Source: Solanum dulcamara
Lineage: Eukaryota > Streptophyta > Magnoliopsida > Solanales > Solanaceae
DNA length: 64,000 bases
Reading direction: 5' to 3'
NCBI RefSeq assembly: GCF_947179165.1
Contig: NC_077244.1
Location: 11,472,449-11,536,448 of the forward strand
A program made the position numbers and the translations under genes. The notes beneath the pieces were generated by a model, which was not told the DNA's origin, ran no database searches, and saw nothing but the letters and a program-made list of their open reading frames with translations. Below are positions 1 through 10,802 of this stretch, piece by piece. Numbering within the stretch: the first letter of the stretch is position 1; every line of letters starts with the position of its first letter.

Positions 1-1986
1 AATGGAATTTTGAAGACTCTATTGGATTCGGGAGATGGTTTTGGTCTAGAGGAAGTATTGGTTGAATTTTTAGAGGTCCCGAGTCCGTTTTGGTATTTTG
101 AAGGCCTAAGTTGGTTTAGTTGTGACTTTTTGAGTTTTGGGTCAATGAGATCTCAAATTCAAATTCTGATGGTTCCGTCAGCTCCGTAATAACCAAATTA
201 GGCTATTAACACTGTTGGAATGACTATCGAGGCAATCGATATGAGTTTGGGGCCATTTGGCGCTTTTGACTTTGGTCAACATTCTTGGAAAACACCCTCG
301 AATGAAAATTCTAATAGTGTGGTTAGTTTCGAAATATTGATTTTGGTCTAGAACGACCCTTCGTTCGCTTTTTGAGGCTTCCGAACTAATATCGAGGCTC
401 ATTGTGAAATGTGGCATAAAATGGCTCTAGGGTGTGGGACCCACTTTATATTAAAATGATCTCGTATGGGAATTCTAAATTCTCCATTGAGTCCGAAATA
501 TCGAATTTAGTGAGGTAGCTATCTGGTTTATTTTTATCGGATTTCAAACAAATTCGGAGCACTCCATCGGAGATTTTGGATTTTCCAAAATCTGAAAAAA
601 ATTACACCAGCAGCAGCCTTTTTTGGGGTTATTTTCTCCAACTTTAAAACCCTATAACTTGAGCATTAGGGATCCAAATTAGGTGATTCAAAAGGCAACT
701 TGTGAGAATTTTCTTGGATAACGAATTGGAGAGATTGAAAACTGATTTGGAGCATTCAATTTAGGTAAAAATCATGATTTTATTTGCAGAAGTGTCCATT
801 TTCGGATTGAGTTTTTAAAAAACTTTGAGAAATTATTTCTTGACCTATATAAATCCATTTTTTGTGATTCAAGGATCTAAATTCAATAGAATTTCGTGAG
901 AAATATCGTGGTATCTCAGAAACACGAGGGGAAGCTTCCTTTGAGGTAAAAATGCATTTTTAGTTACTGATTTAGTCATTTTCAGAATGAAATTTTGTTG
1001 AATTTTGGAAAAGTGTATCTTGATCAATATAACTTCGTTTTGATTGATTCTTGAGGATATATTGTGGGGGTTTTCACAAGGATCATCATAGTATAATTTG
1101 TTTGGGTTGAAAGAGTCTCATTTTTTCAAAATTTGCTGATTTTGATGTTGCCATTTTTGGTCCTTTAGTCAGAATTTATGAGTTTTTGGGTGCATGCTCG
1201 TCCCACGTAGTTTCCCACCCCAAATTATGTTATAAATCTGATTTGTAAGTTTGGGGTGATGTTTGGAACCTATTTTGGGGGGATCAAATCCGGAATTCCA
1301 TATGCGAGTCCCACAATTCCTGTTTTATACCCCAAAATTGGTCCGTCTCTAAAAATTATGAAATTAGTGTCTAAATGACCGTATTGACGTCGTGGTTCTT
1401 TTTTTTAGCCCACGTGTTTAGCCTATAGGTAGGCTACGGTTTTACGTTTCTTTATATTGAGCTGGAATATGTGAAAGCCTGTTGAAATAGTTGGAATTTG
1501 ATTTGGATAGTTTGATTATATATTTTATGTATTAGAAATCGTGCTTTAGGCTTGCTATCGGGTTTTTTGGATATTCAGAAGTATGTGTATCTTATCGTTA
1601 TTTGTTAGTATTATAAGGAGAGTTGAATGAGCATATTGTTGATATTGTGGAGTATGTTGGCCTTAGTATAGGATGTAAACTTGCTTTAGATGCCCCGACG
1701 TCGCTTCGATGGACTTAGATCCTTGTAGAATGGTATAGCGGGTTAGTGCCTGGTAGTTTGACCTTAGTTAGGTGTTACCCTTGCTCTTAAAAATATTCTC
1801 ATCCATAAATTTGTATAATCGTGACTTTCGTGATGCATCGACAATACTAGATTTTGTGATTATTGACTTTGGCTCCGATTCCAATTTTGACAGCATAACA
1901 GTTGACTCATTTGGGAAAAGAATTTTGGTACTGTTGTATTTTAGTTGGGAAGTAGAATGTTTGGATTCATGGGATAAATTATCTAT

Positions 1987-2210
1987 GACCATCCGAGTAC
2001 CAAGTCCCGGCCTCCATTTTAAATTATCGGGGATCATCCAGGTACTCAACCTCGGCCTTTACCGGCTTGCTAATATGACGAGCATTCGGGTACCCAGTCT
2101 CGGCCTCGATTATCCGATGTACTACGGTGAGCATCCGAGTACCCAGTCCCATCCTTGGCCACTTTGAACATTCGGGTGAGCATCTGGATCTCAGTCCCAG
2201 CCTCAACCCC
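1987..2210 (+). repeat. Array of ~49-bp imperfect repeats inside the L1 LTR (5 units)
   Basis: Five units share the core GAGCATCCGGGTACCCAGTC followed by CCGGCCT and a variable tail. The E6 LTRs carry seven units at the equivalent place. The array yields open frames on both strands that are not genes. Confidence 0.85.
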
Positions 2211-2415
2211 TAAGTCACCACTAGATCGATTGACTCATGGAGATTCTAAGTTTGGAAATGATATAATACTTCGGCTCCTAACATCACAGATTCTTGGTTT
2301 CTAGCGTTGGTAGTTATAGCTATTCTGTGTACTCAATGGGCTTATGGAGGTTCATCTGGATTTTTACTTAACTTGCGCAAGAGTGTCCCCGCTGGACTTA
2401 TGGGGACCCAGTTGG

Positions 2416-3571
2416 TTATAGTTAGATGTAGTTCTCATAGGTAGTACTCTTTCCCCTTTTTGATGCTTATGTTGACTCCTATTTAGGCTATTCCTCTTTT
2501 TCATATTGTTTTTACCTTTTTTCCTCAGTCGGCCTATGATGTCTGCTGGGTACCTATTGTCTTGGTACTCATACTACACCCTGCATCTACGTTCTTGATG
2601 CAGGACCGAGCACCAGCTACCGCCTTGGATAGATCGAGCCTGTTGCAGTCATCTTTGGAGACTAGGGTGAGCACTTGGCATTTTTGGATCATTTCTGTCT
2701 CCTTCAGTATGGATGGCCCATCTTTTGCCTTTTGAGACTAGTCAGTTGTTATATATATTTTTGATCTACTTTTGGGACTTGTACTCATCTTTTATTTTGT
2801 AGCAGCTCTATACTTTTGACTTCCAAGTTTTGTGAGGGATCTTTAGTTGTTTATATCATGTTTTGGTTTACTTCCGCTTATTCTTTCTGCTTATCTTTAT
2901 AATTCATCACTTTTGTTTAGTTTCTGCCCTCAAACCCATTACTTGAAGTTCCGGGTTGATAGGTTGGCTTACCTACTAGTGGGTTATAGTAGGTGCCATC
3001 ATGACCTAAGGAATTGGGTCGTGACTTATAGTTAGCTGTAGTTCTCATAGGTAGTACTCTTTTCCCTTTTGATGTTTATGTTGACTCCTATTAAGGCTTA
3101 TTCCTCTTTTTCATATTGCTTCTATCTTTTCTTCTTAGTCGGCCTATGATGCCTATGGGTACCTGTTGTCTTGGTACTCATACTACACTCTGTATCTACT
3201 TTTGTAATGTAGGACCGAGCACCAGCTACCACCGTGGATAGATCGAGCCTGTTATAGTCAGTTTCGGAGACTAGGGTGAGCACTTGGAATTTTTGGATCA
3301 TTTATGTGTCCTTCAGTATAGATGGCTAGTCTTTTGCCTTTTGAGACTAGCCAGTTGTTGTATATACTTCTGGTCCACTTCCGGGACTTGTACTCGTCTT
3401 TTATATTATAACAGCTCTGTACTTGTGACTTTCAGGTTTTGGAAAGGATCTTTAGTTGTTTATATCATGTTTTTGTTTACTTTCTCTTATTCTTTTTGCT
3501 TATCTTTATAATTCGCCACCTTTGTTTACTTTCTGCCCTCAAACCCATTACTTGAAGTTTTGGGTTGACAG
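2416..3571 (+). repeat. 610-bp tandem duplication of the 3' part of the L1 LTR
   Basis: GTTCTCATAGGTAGTACTCT occurs at 2431 and again at 3041, a spacing of 610. Unit 1 runs to the normal LTR terminus (GGGTCGTGAC, near 3024) and is followed directly by unit 2, which starts again in the middle of the LTR. Unit 2 is broken at 3571 by E2 and finishes at 12960-13028. The E6 LTRs have this segment only once. Confidence 0.88.
2581..2603 (+). promoter_or_regulatory. Conserved hairpin CTGCATC...GATGCAG in the L1 LTR
   Basis: Inverted repeat with a short loop; a decayed second copy lies at about 3190-3212. The same hairpin occurs in the L2 and L3 LTRs and in both E6 LTRs. The function is not known to me; a transcript-end or RNA-structure role is a guess. 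Confidence 0.5.
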
Positions 3572-4137
3572 TGTAACAACCCCTAAAATATTGTATGTCG
3601 ATATTTCAATTCTCGATGAAAAATTACAGCCTCTGTATTTTGGGCATAACTTTTCATAGGTTGGTCCAAATTAGGTGATTCAAATTTCTGAGTAACCACA
3701 ACATCATTACCTACAACCTTCATGAAGAACACATCTTAAGATTCAGAGTATAAGTAGATCAAATAAATTAATCTTTGCAAGATATAGTGATGTGACATAA
3801 TTGAGTGTTTATAGAAGAAAATTCATATCTCACTGTAGGTTTCTCCAAATTAGTTAATTCTTGAACGATAGGAAACTAGACTTCCATATCTACAATTCTT
3901 ATGAAGACACCAAATCCTAATAAGGAATTTATCTTATTCAAACATAGCTTTGAAAAAGAGTATTCTGTTAAAAAGAACTCATCTTACCTACCATGGAAAC
4001 ATCTAGATACATTTGACATCATTCATGACATAAATTGTCCTCCATTTAACATCATCCATGACATCAATATATTCCATTAAATTTTCAGATTTTTCTTTAT
4101 AATTATTTTATTTATTGTTAGGTCCCTCTTTCCCACC

Positions 4138-4145
4138 TATAAATA
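4138..4145 (+). promoter_or_regulatory. TATA box of the E2 5' LTR
   Basis: TATAAATA in the context CCCACCTATAAATACCC, repeated exactly 7231 bp downstream in the 3' LTR at 11369-11376. It is the best candidate for the LTR promoter; the start site is not determined. Confidence 0.6.
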
Positions 4146-5296
4146 CCCACCTTATTTCCTCATTTTATTCATCAAGCTTTCTTAAGCATTTCTTCTCTCT
4201 ATATATACTTCTTCTCAAATATAGTTTTAGTTTTAGTAGTATAAAAATACTACTCTGGTTATTCTTATATTTTGGGTAGTACACAAAATGCTCCGGAGAG
4301 AAAAAAAGGCTAGGGGTCCAAGAGTGTTCCAATTCGGAGTAAACCTTCGGATTTAAGGTATGTAAGGCTTTCATAGCATTGGATTGAGTTCGTCCATGCG
4401 CCCAATATTTAAATTCATTATAATTGAGTTATAGTTGAGTTTTATCCAAATCTTGAATTCTAAATAAATTAATTCTTCTTCTATTGAGTTAGATATATTT
4501 ATGCATTAATATTATTATTATTGTTATCTCTTATATTATTGGAATTATTATTCATGGCTACTTTCCCATAAATCCTAATTGATTTGATGTTCATGAATAT
4601 TTTTACACATGTTTTGAGTAAAGATGTTGGCTTTTTAATATTTTCATTGATAAAAATAGTAATATGAATTAATACTATATATGTATTTTATTGAGTTTTG
4701 AAAGAGAAAAAGAGTTGAGTTTAAATGAATTTGAGTAAATGATGTTTTGAGCAAGATGTTTTGATGAGATGTAAATGATGTTTTTTTTGGAAGTATAATG
4801 ATTGATGAACATGAAATGACATGAGTTTGATGATTTAAATTAAAGTCCAATAACACTAGATGATGAGTTTAATATGAGCACATATTTTGGGAGTAGTATT
4901 GAGCACCGAGTTGGGTAAGAGTTTAATTGACTCAAACCCCAGAACTTCGTAGCCAGCGTAGGATGGAGGCTATGCCTCTTAAGTCCCAAAAAGAGGACTT
5001 TGATGAGTGGATCCAAGATGGTGATGTCCTTTACCCTAGCAAGGTATTGGATGGATGTGGCAACAACATCGCTTCATTGTATCATCGATAGCTCATAAGT
5101 GATGGTTGTCGGTTAGAGAAACTCCCAACTGAGTAAGCATTGCTTATTACTATTATTTTTATTATTATATTTTAAACTTGCATTACATATTCATGTTGAG
5201 ATGATGTTGAGTTCTGAGCTGAGTTTTATTGAGAGGAGTATCTTGATATCTGTCCTTACCTTCCTGCCATTTTATATACTCGTACATTCCACGTAC

Positions 5297-5331
5297 TGAC
5301 GTCATTCGACCTGCATCATTTTATGATGCAG
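5297..5331 (+). promoter_or_regulatory. TGACGTCA palindrome plus conserved hairpin in the E2 LTR
   Basis: TGACGTCA (5297-5304) is a classic bZIP binding palindrome. The hairpin CTGCATC...GATGCAG follows at 5311-5331. The 3' LTR has both at 12528-12535 and 12542-12562. Equivalent, partly decayed versions are in E3 (20583-20603, 26711-26731) and E4 (39433-39453). Confidence 0.5.
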
Positions 5332-5732
5332 ATACAGGTGTTAGAGATCCTCAACAGGCGCATCGTTGAAGATCATTTCTTTTCGGCTATTTGGTGAGTC
5401 CTTCTTGTATTCGAAGGAACTCCTTATCCTTTTATTAATGTTGAGTGTGATGTTTCTTTTGAGGTAGCCATGGACATGTCATTGGCACCATCTAAGAGTA
5501 TTAGAGGCTTCATAGACAGAGTCTGATGATATAATCAGAGTAGTTCTCCTTAGAAACTACTTCTTCTAAGAATTATCTATTTTTACTTTGATTATGACAA
5601 GCCCACATTAGTATTCTTAAGTCTTCTGCTGATGAATAAATAAGAAATGAGACCAAGTGGTTCTCTCAGAAGCCAGAAATGGTTTCTGAGTGCCGGCCAT
5701 GCTTAGGGTACCCTCTCGGGGCATGACAAACT

Positions 5733-5744
5733 TGGTATCAGAGC
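5733..5744 (+). other. E2 primer binding site (tRNA-Met)
   Basis: TGGTATCAGAGC, complementary to the 3' end of plant initiator tRNA-Met, begins four bases after the LTR end. Confidence 0.92.
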
Positions 5745-5945
5745 ACAAAGTTTAAGAGTCCTAGGGTGTCTATGAAGCCGTGTCTAGTAGATTCTTATTT
5801 ATGGGTGTGTCGTGCACCACACTTATAATCAGGAAACTATAGGACATTAGGAATTATTTCACTTCTTTCATAATCTGAGTTCGTGCGATAGAGTTTAACT
5901 ATATAAAAGCTTTCTTTCTAATTCGTGCGTTTACACGTTTCAGAC

Positions 5946-7261
5946 ATGCCTCCTAAATGTTTAGCTAATTAGAGGAAAGATGCCAGCACTGAGGTTCCAC
6001 AGTCAGTGATGCCTCTACGGAGGACTAGGGGCCGACCTGCAAGGTCTACTGAGGTACCCCAAGTACCTACTGTTCAGACCACTCCTACTTCTGAGGAAGA
6101 TTTTTGAGGAGCGATTGCTATGCTCACCCAGTTGGTGGCTGCTCGAAATAGTAGCCAAAGTTCACCAACTCCTAGCTCTAGTTATCAAGAGCCATCTGCT
6201 GCCACGAGGATCAGAGATTTTCTGAGAATGAATCCGTCGGTCTTCACGGGTTCCAACGTTGATGAAGACCCCCAAAATTTCATTGATGAGATGTGGAAGA
6301 TACTAAAAGCGATGCATGCTACAGAGATTGAGGGAGTTGAGTTGGTGTCTTATCAACTCAAGGATGTGGCAAATGTCTGGTATAACCAGTGGGAAGAAAG
6401 TAGAGGTGAGGATGCAGAGCCTGCTCTTTGGGATGAGTTTGAAAGAGCATTTCTTGATAACTTCTTTCCCCAAAAGCTACGTGAAGCAAAAATTGAGGAG
6501 TTTGTGAACCTCAAGCAAGAGAGTATGACTGTGAAAGAGTATAGTTTGAAGTTTATTCAATTGTCCAAATATGCCCCAGAAATGATTCCTCATATGAGGT
6601 CTAAGATGAGGAAGTTTGTCTCTGGCCTAGGCAAACATGTAAAGAAAGAATGTAAGGCAATGCTAATGATTTCTGACATGGATTTTTCTAGATTGATGGT
6701 GTATGCTCAGCAGGTTGAGGATGACAAGAAAAAGGACCGAGAGGAACACCTAAGCAAGAAGGCTAAGTCTGCTAGGCATGAGAATCAGCAGAAGCAAGGG
6801 AAGAGTAACAAGTCTTTCTTTCAGAAAAGGTCTTCCAATTATGCACCTTCCCCAACAAATGCTTTTACACCTAGTACCAGGTATGATCAGAGATCGCTAA
6901 GTCACCAAAACTTTTGATCTCAAGGTTCTCAGTCCCAATTAAGTATGGCTCAAGGTTCTAGAGGAAAACCACCATGTGCTAGATGCGGGAGGCTCCATTT
7001 GGGAGAGTGTAGTGTGGGCACCAATGCTTGGTACGGATGTGGAAAGATAGGTCACTTCCGGAATGAGTGTCCTTCAAAGAGATAGGGAGATGGAAGTAGT
7101 AGAGCTCAATTTTCTTCTGCAGCTCCACAGAATAGAGGTAATTAGACAGGTGCAGCTTCAAGTGCAGGTGGGGGAATAAATCGTCTGTATGCTATGTGTA
7201 ATCGCCAAGACCAGGAGAATACACCCGGTGTTGTTACTGGTATGCTCCGAGTCCTTTTTTT
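5946..7261 (+). pseudogene. E2 gag (capsid/nucleocapsid), broken
   Basis: Gag forms the virus-like particle of the retrotransposon and binds its RNA. The reading frame starts at ATG 5946 (MPPKC...), the first ATG after the primer site with gag-like downstream sequence. The gag capsid domain (retrotrans-gag type) spans about 6220-6720, including NFIDEMWKILKAMHATEIEG near 6280 and EYSLKFIQLS near 6540. A nucleocapsid zinc knuckle follows at about 7029-7070; its first cysteine appears replaced by Trp (WYGCGKIGHFRNEC). In-frame stops are at 5970 (TAG), 6105 (TGA), 6915 (TGA, expected CGA), 7083 and 7143 (TAG). The frame then changes at a run of seven T at 7255-7261, beyond which pol continues in another frame. 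The capsid segment 6120-6917 is still open. Nonfunctional as it stands. Confidence 0.9.
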
Positions 7262-10200
7262 GATGTGTATGCATTACTTGATCTGGGTGCTACATTATCT
7301 TTTGTGACTCCTTACTTGGCTAGTAAATTTGAGATCCTTTTTGAGTGTCTTCTTGAGCCTTTCAGCGTGTCTACTCCTGTTGGTGAGTCTATATTAGCTG
7401 AGAGGGTCTATAGAAATTGTACTATGTCAATCTATCATAGGGATACCATGGCTGACTTAGTTGAGTTGGACATGGTTGATTTTGATGTGATTCTTGGCAT
7501 GAACTGGCTTTATTCTTGTTATGCTTCAGTTGATTGTAGGACCCGAATTGTCAAGTTTCAATTTCCAAATGAGCCTATCTTAGAGTGGAAGGGGAATTCT
7601 GTAGTGCCTAGGGGTAAATTTATTTCCTACCTTAAGGCCAGAAAATTAATCTCTAAGGGATGTATATATCATATAGTCTGAGTCAAAAATATTAATGATC
7701 AGACTCCATCTCTTGAGTCAGTTCCCATTGTGAATGAGTTTCCTGAAGTCTTTCCTGAGGATCTACCCAGAATCCCTCCTGATAGAGAGATAGACTTTGG
7801 TATTGATGTCCTTCCTGATACACAACCTATCTCCATTCCTCCTTATAGGATGGCTCCTGCTGAGTTGAAAGAGTTGAAAGAACAACTGAAAGACCTCCTA
7901 GATAAGGGGTTTATTAGGCCAAGTGTCTCACCTTGGGGCGCTCCTGTCCTATTCGTACGAAAGAAAGATGGGTCCCTTAGAATGTGCATTGATTACCGAC
8001 AACTAAACAAGGTCACCATTAAAAACAAGTACCCTCTCCCCAGAATAGATGATTTATTTGATCAACTTTAGGGTATCACATGCTTCTCTAAGATAGACCT
8101 CAAATCAGGCTATCACCAGTTGAAAGTAAGAGAATGTGACATCCCGAAGACGGCTTTTCGAACCCGCTATGGTCATTTTCAGTTTCTTGTTATGTCCTTT
8201 GGATTGACAAATGCTCCAGCAGCTTTTATGGACCTCATAAACCAAGTATTCAAGCCATACCTAGATATATTTGTAATTGTCTTCATCGATGATATTTTGG
8301 TCTACTCTAGAAGTAAGAGTAAGCATGCTAATCACCTTAGGATTGTCCTTCAAACTCTTAAGGAGGAGGAGTTATATGCTAAGTTTTCAAAGTGTGAGTT
8401 TTGTCTTGAGTCTGTAGTATTCCTAGGCCATATTATATCTAGGGATGGAATCCAAGTTGATACTCAAAAGATTGAGGTAGTTAAGAACTGGCCCCGACCC
8501 ACCTCTCCAACTGACATAAGGAGTTTCTTAGGTTTGGCTGGTTACTACAGGAGGTTTGTTGAGGGATTTTCATCCATATCCTCACCATTGACTAAGCTGA
8601 CTCAGAAGAAGGCTAAGTTTCAATGGTCTGATGCTTGTGAGAAAAGTTTTCAAGAGTTGAAAGCTAGATTGACTACTGCTCCAGTACTATCCCTACCCGA
8701 AGGAACAAATGGTTTTGTAATCTATTGTGATGCTTCAAGAGTTGGGTTGGGATGTGTATTGATGCAGAAAGGTAAGGTCATTGCCTATGCCTCCAGGCAG
8801 CTTAAGACTCATGAGAGGAACTACCCTACTCATGACCTTGAGTTGGCAGCTGTGGTATTTGCTCTTAAGATCTGGCGTCACTATCTTTATGGTGTACATG
8901 TGGATGTGTTCACAGACCATAAGAGCTTACAGTATGTATTCAGCCAGAAGGAGATGAATTTGAGGCAGAGGAGATGGCTAGAGTTGCTCAAGGATTATGA
9001 CATGAGCATTCTCTACCACCCAGGTAAAGCAAATGTAGTTGCTGATGCTCTTAGCAGGTTATCGATGGGGAGTACAACCCATGTGGAAGAGGAAAAGAAG
9101 GAATTGGCAAAGGAAGTGCATAGACTTGCGCGTTTGGGAGTTCAACTTATTGACTCTAGTGAGGGTGGTATAATAGTACAAAATGGAGCTGAATCATCTC
9201 TAGTTGCAGAGGTAAAAGAAAAGCAAGATCAGGATCCCATTCTTCTTCAACTGAAGGATGAGGTTCACAAGCAGAAGTTAATGGCTTTTACCAAAGGGGG
9301 AGATGGAGTGTTGAGATATCAAGAAAGGTTATGTGTGCCAAGTGTTGATGGTATTCGGGAGAGAATCATGAAAGAAGCCCATAATTCTAAGTATTCCATC
9401 CATCCAGGTTCAACAAAGATGTATCATGACTTGAAAGAAGTATACTAGTGGAATGGAATGAAGAGAGATATAGCAGAGTTTGTGTCCAAGTGCCCGAATT
9501 GCCAACAAGTTAAAGTTGAGCACCAAAGGCCTTGTGGAGTGGCTCAGAATATAGAGATCCAGGAATGGAAGTGGGAAATGATCAATATGGACTTCATTAC
9601 CGGTTTACCACAAACCCACAAACAATATGACTCTATTTGGGTGATTGTGGATAGGATGACCAAATCGGCCCATTTCTTACCGGTTAAGACTACGAACACT
9701 GCAGAGGATTATGCCAAATTGTATCTTAGAGAGATTGTTAGACTTCATGGAGTTCCTTTGTCTATCATCTCTGATAGAGGAGCTCAATTTACTGCTCAGT
9801 TTTGGAAGTCATTTCAGAAGGGCTTGGGTTCAAGAGTGAACTTTAGTACTGCTTTTCATCCGCAAACAGATGGTCAGGAAGAGCGTACGATACAGACTTT
9901 GGAGAATATGTGAAGAGCCTGTGTCATTGACTTCAAAGGTAATTGGGATGATCATTTACCTCTTATTGAGTTTGCATACAATAATAGTTTCCATTCGAGT
10001 ATTCAAATGGCTCCTTATGAAGCTCTGTATGGGAGGAGATGTAGATCACCAATTGGTTGGTTTGAAGTTGGTGAAGCTGAGTTGATTGGACCAGACTTGG
10101 TTCACCAAGCTATGGAGAAGGTGAAAACCATACAAGAGAGGTTGAGGACTGCTCAAAGTCGCCAGAAATCCTACACTGATGTTAGAAGAAGAGATTTGGA

Positions 10201-10672
10201 GTTCGAAGTGTACGATTGGGTATACTTAAAAGTTTCACCCATGAAGGGTGTGATGAGATTTGGAAAGAAAGGGAAGCTTAGTCCCCGCTACATTAGTCCT
10301 TATCAGATTATGAGGAGGGTAGGTAACGTAGCCTATGAATTGGAGTTGCCCCCAGAATTAGCTGCTATTCATCCCGTGTTTCACATCTCTATGCTTAAGA
10401 AGTGTTTGGGAGATCCTTCACTTTTTGTGCCAGCTGAGAGCATTGGGGTGAAAGAGAGTTTGAATTATGAAGAGATTCCAGTTCAAATTCTTGATCGTCA
10501 GGTTCGCAAATTAAGAACTAAGGAAGTGGCATATGTCAAAGTCCTATGGCGAAATCAATTTGTTGAAGAGGCTACATGGGAAGCTGAAGAAGATATGAAG
10601 GCTAACTATCCTCATCTATTTGTGCCTTCTGATGACGATATTCAAGGTAATATTCCTTACTTCTACCTTTGA
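7262..10672 (+). pseudogene. E2 pol: protease, reverse transcriptase, RNase H, integrase, chromodomain; broken
   Basis: Pol copies the element RNA into DNA and inserts it. One frame runs throughout, with stops at 7679 (TGA), 8069 (TAG), 9446 (TAG) and 9911 (TGA). Protease: the active-site triplet at 7280-7288 reads D-L-G instead of D-S/T-G. RT: about 7840-8450, catalytic FIDD at 8282-8293 intact. RNase H: about 8700-9060, first Asp at 8729 (YCDAS), ending near DALSRL. Integrase: zinc-binding His and CPNC motifs 9400-9505, catalytic Asp 9650, Asp 9773 and Glu 9881, the last two 36 codons apart as expected for a D,D-35-E core. Chromodomain-like tail: 10524-10620 (KVLWRNQFVEEATWE). The frame ends at 10672, about 120 bp before the polypurine tract. 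The catalytic residues of RT and integrase survive, but the four stops prevent a full polyprotein. Confidence 0.95.
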
Positions 10673-10789
10673 GTCGATGTTTATTCTTGAGTTTGAGTCA
10701 TTGACCATTTGAGTATCGAAGTTGATATATTGATGATATTCATTCTTTATGTCTCCTATTTTCATCTTCATTCGAGGATGAATGATCCC

Positions 10790-10802
10790 AAGGGGGAGAT
10801 AT
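10790..10802 (+). other. E2 polypurine tract
   Basis: AAGGGGGAGATAT directly precedes the 3' LTR; this is the usual plus-strand primer position. The same tract sits before the E3 and E4 3' LTRs. Confidence 0.85.

Larger units (their letters stand above)
3572..5728 (+). repeat. E2 5' LTR
   Basis: Starts TGTAACAACC and ends ATGACA, 2157 bp. It contains a TATA box at 4138-4145, a TGACGTCA palindrome at 5297-5304 and the conserved hairpin at 5311-5331. The segment 4304-4853 is identical to the 3' LTR, while the rest differs by about 3 percent. Confidence 0.95.

Noticed and set aside
1772..2167. 131-codon forward frame
   Set aside because: Lies wholly inside the L1 LTR and runs into the repeat array; the equivalent regions of the E6 LTRs break it.
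1987..2210. Possible CRISPR-like array
   Set aside because: Imperfect direct repeats without unique spacers, inside a plant LTR.
4165..4374. Minus-strand 69-codon frame found in both E2 LTRs
   Set aside because: Conserved only because the two LTRs are copies; it overlaps the TATA-proximal region on the opposite strand and shows no protein features.
5733..5744. Possible tRNA gene (TGGTATCAGAGC)
   Set aside because: Only the primer-site complement of the tRNA 3' end is present, without a cloverleaf; the same holds at 14455, 18822, 21006 and 55665.
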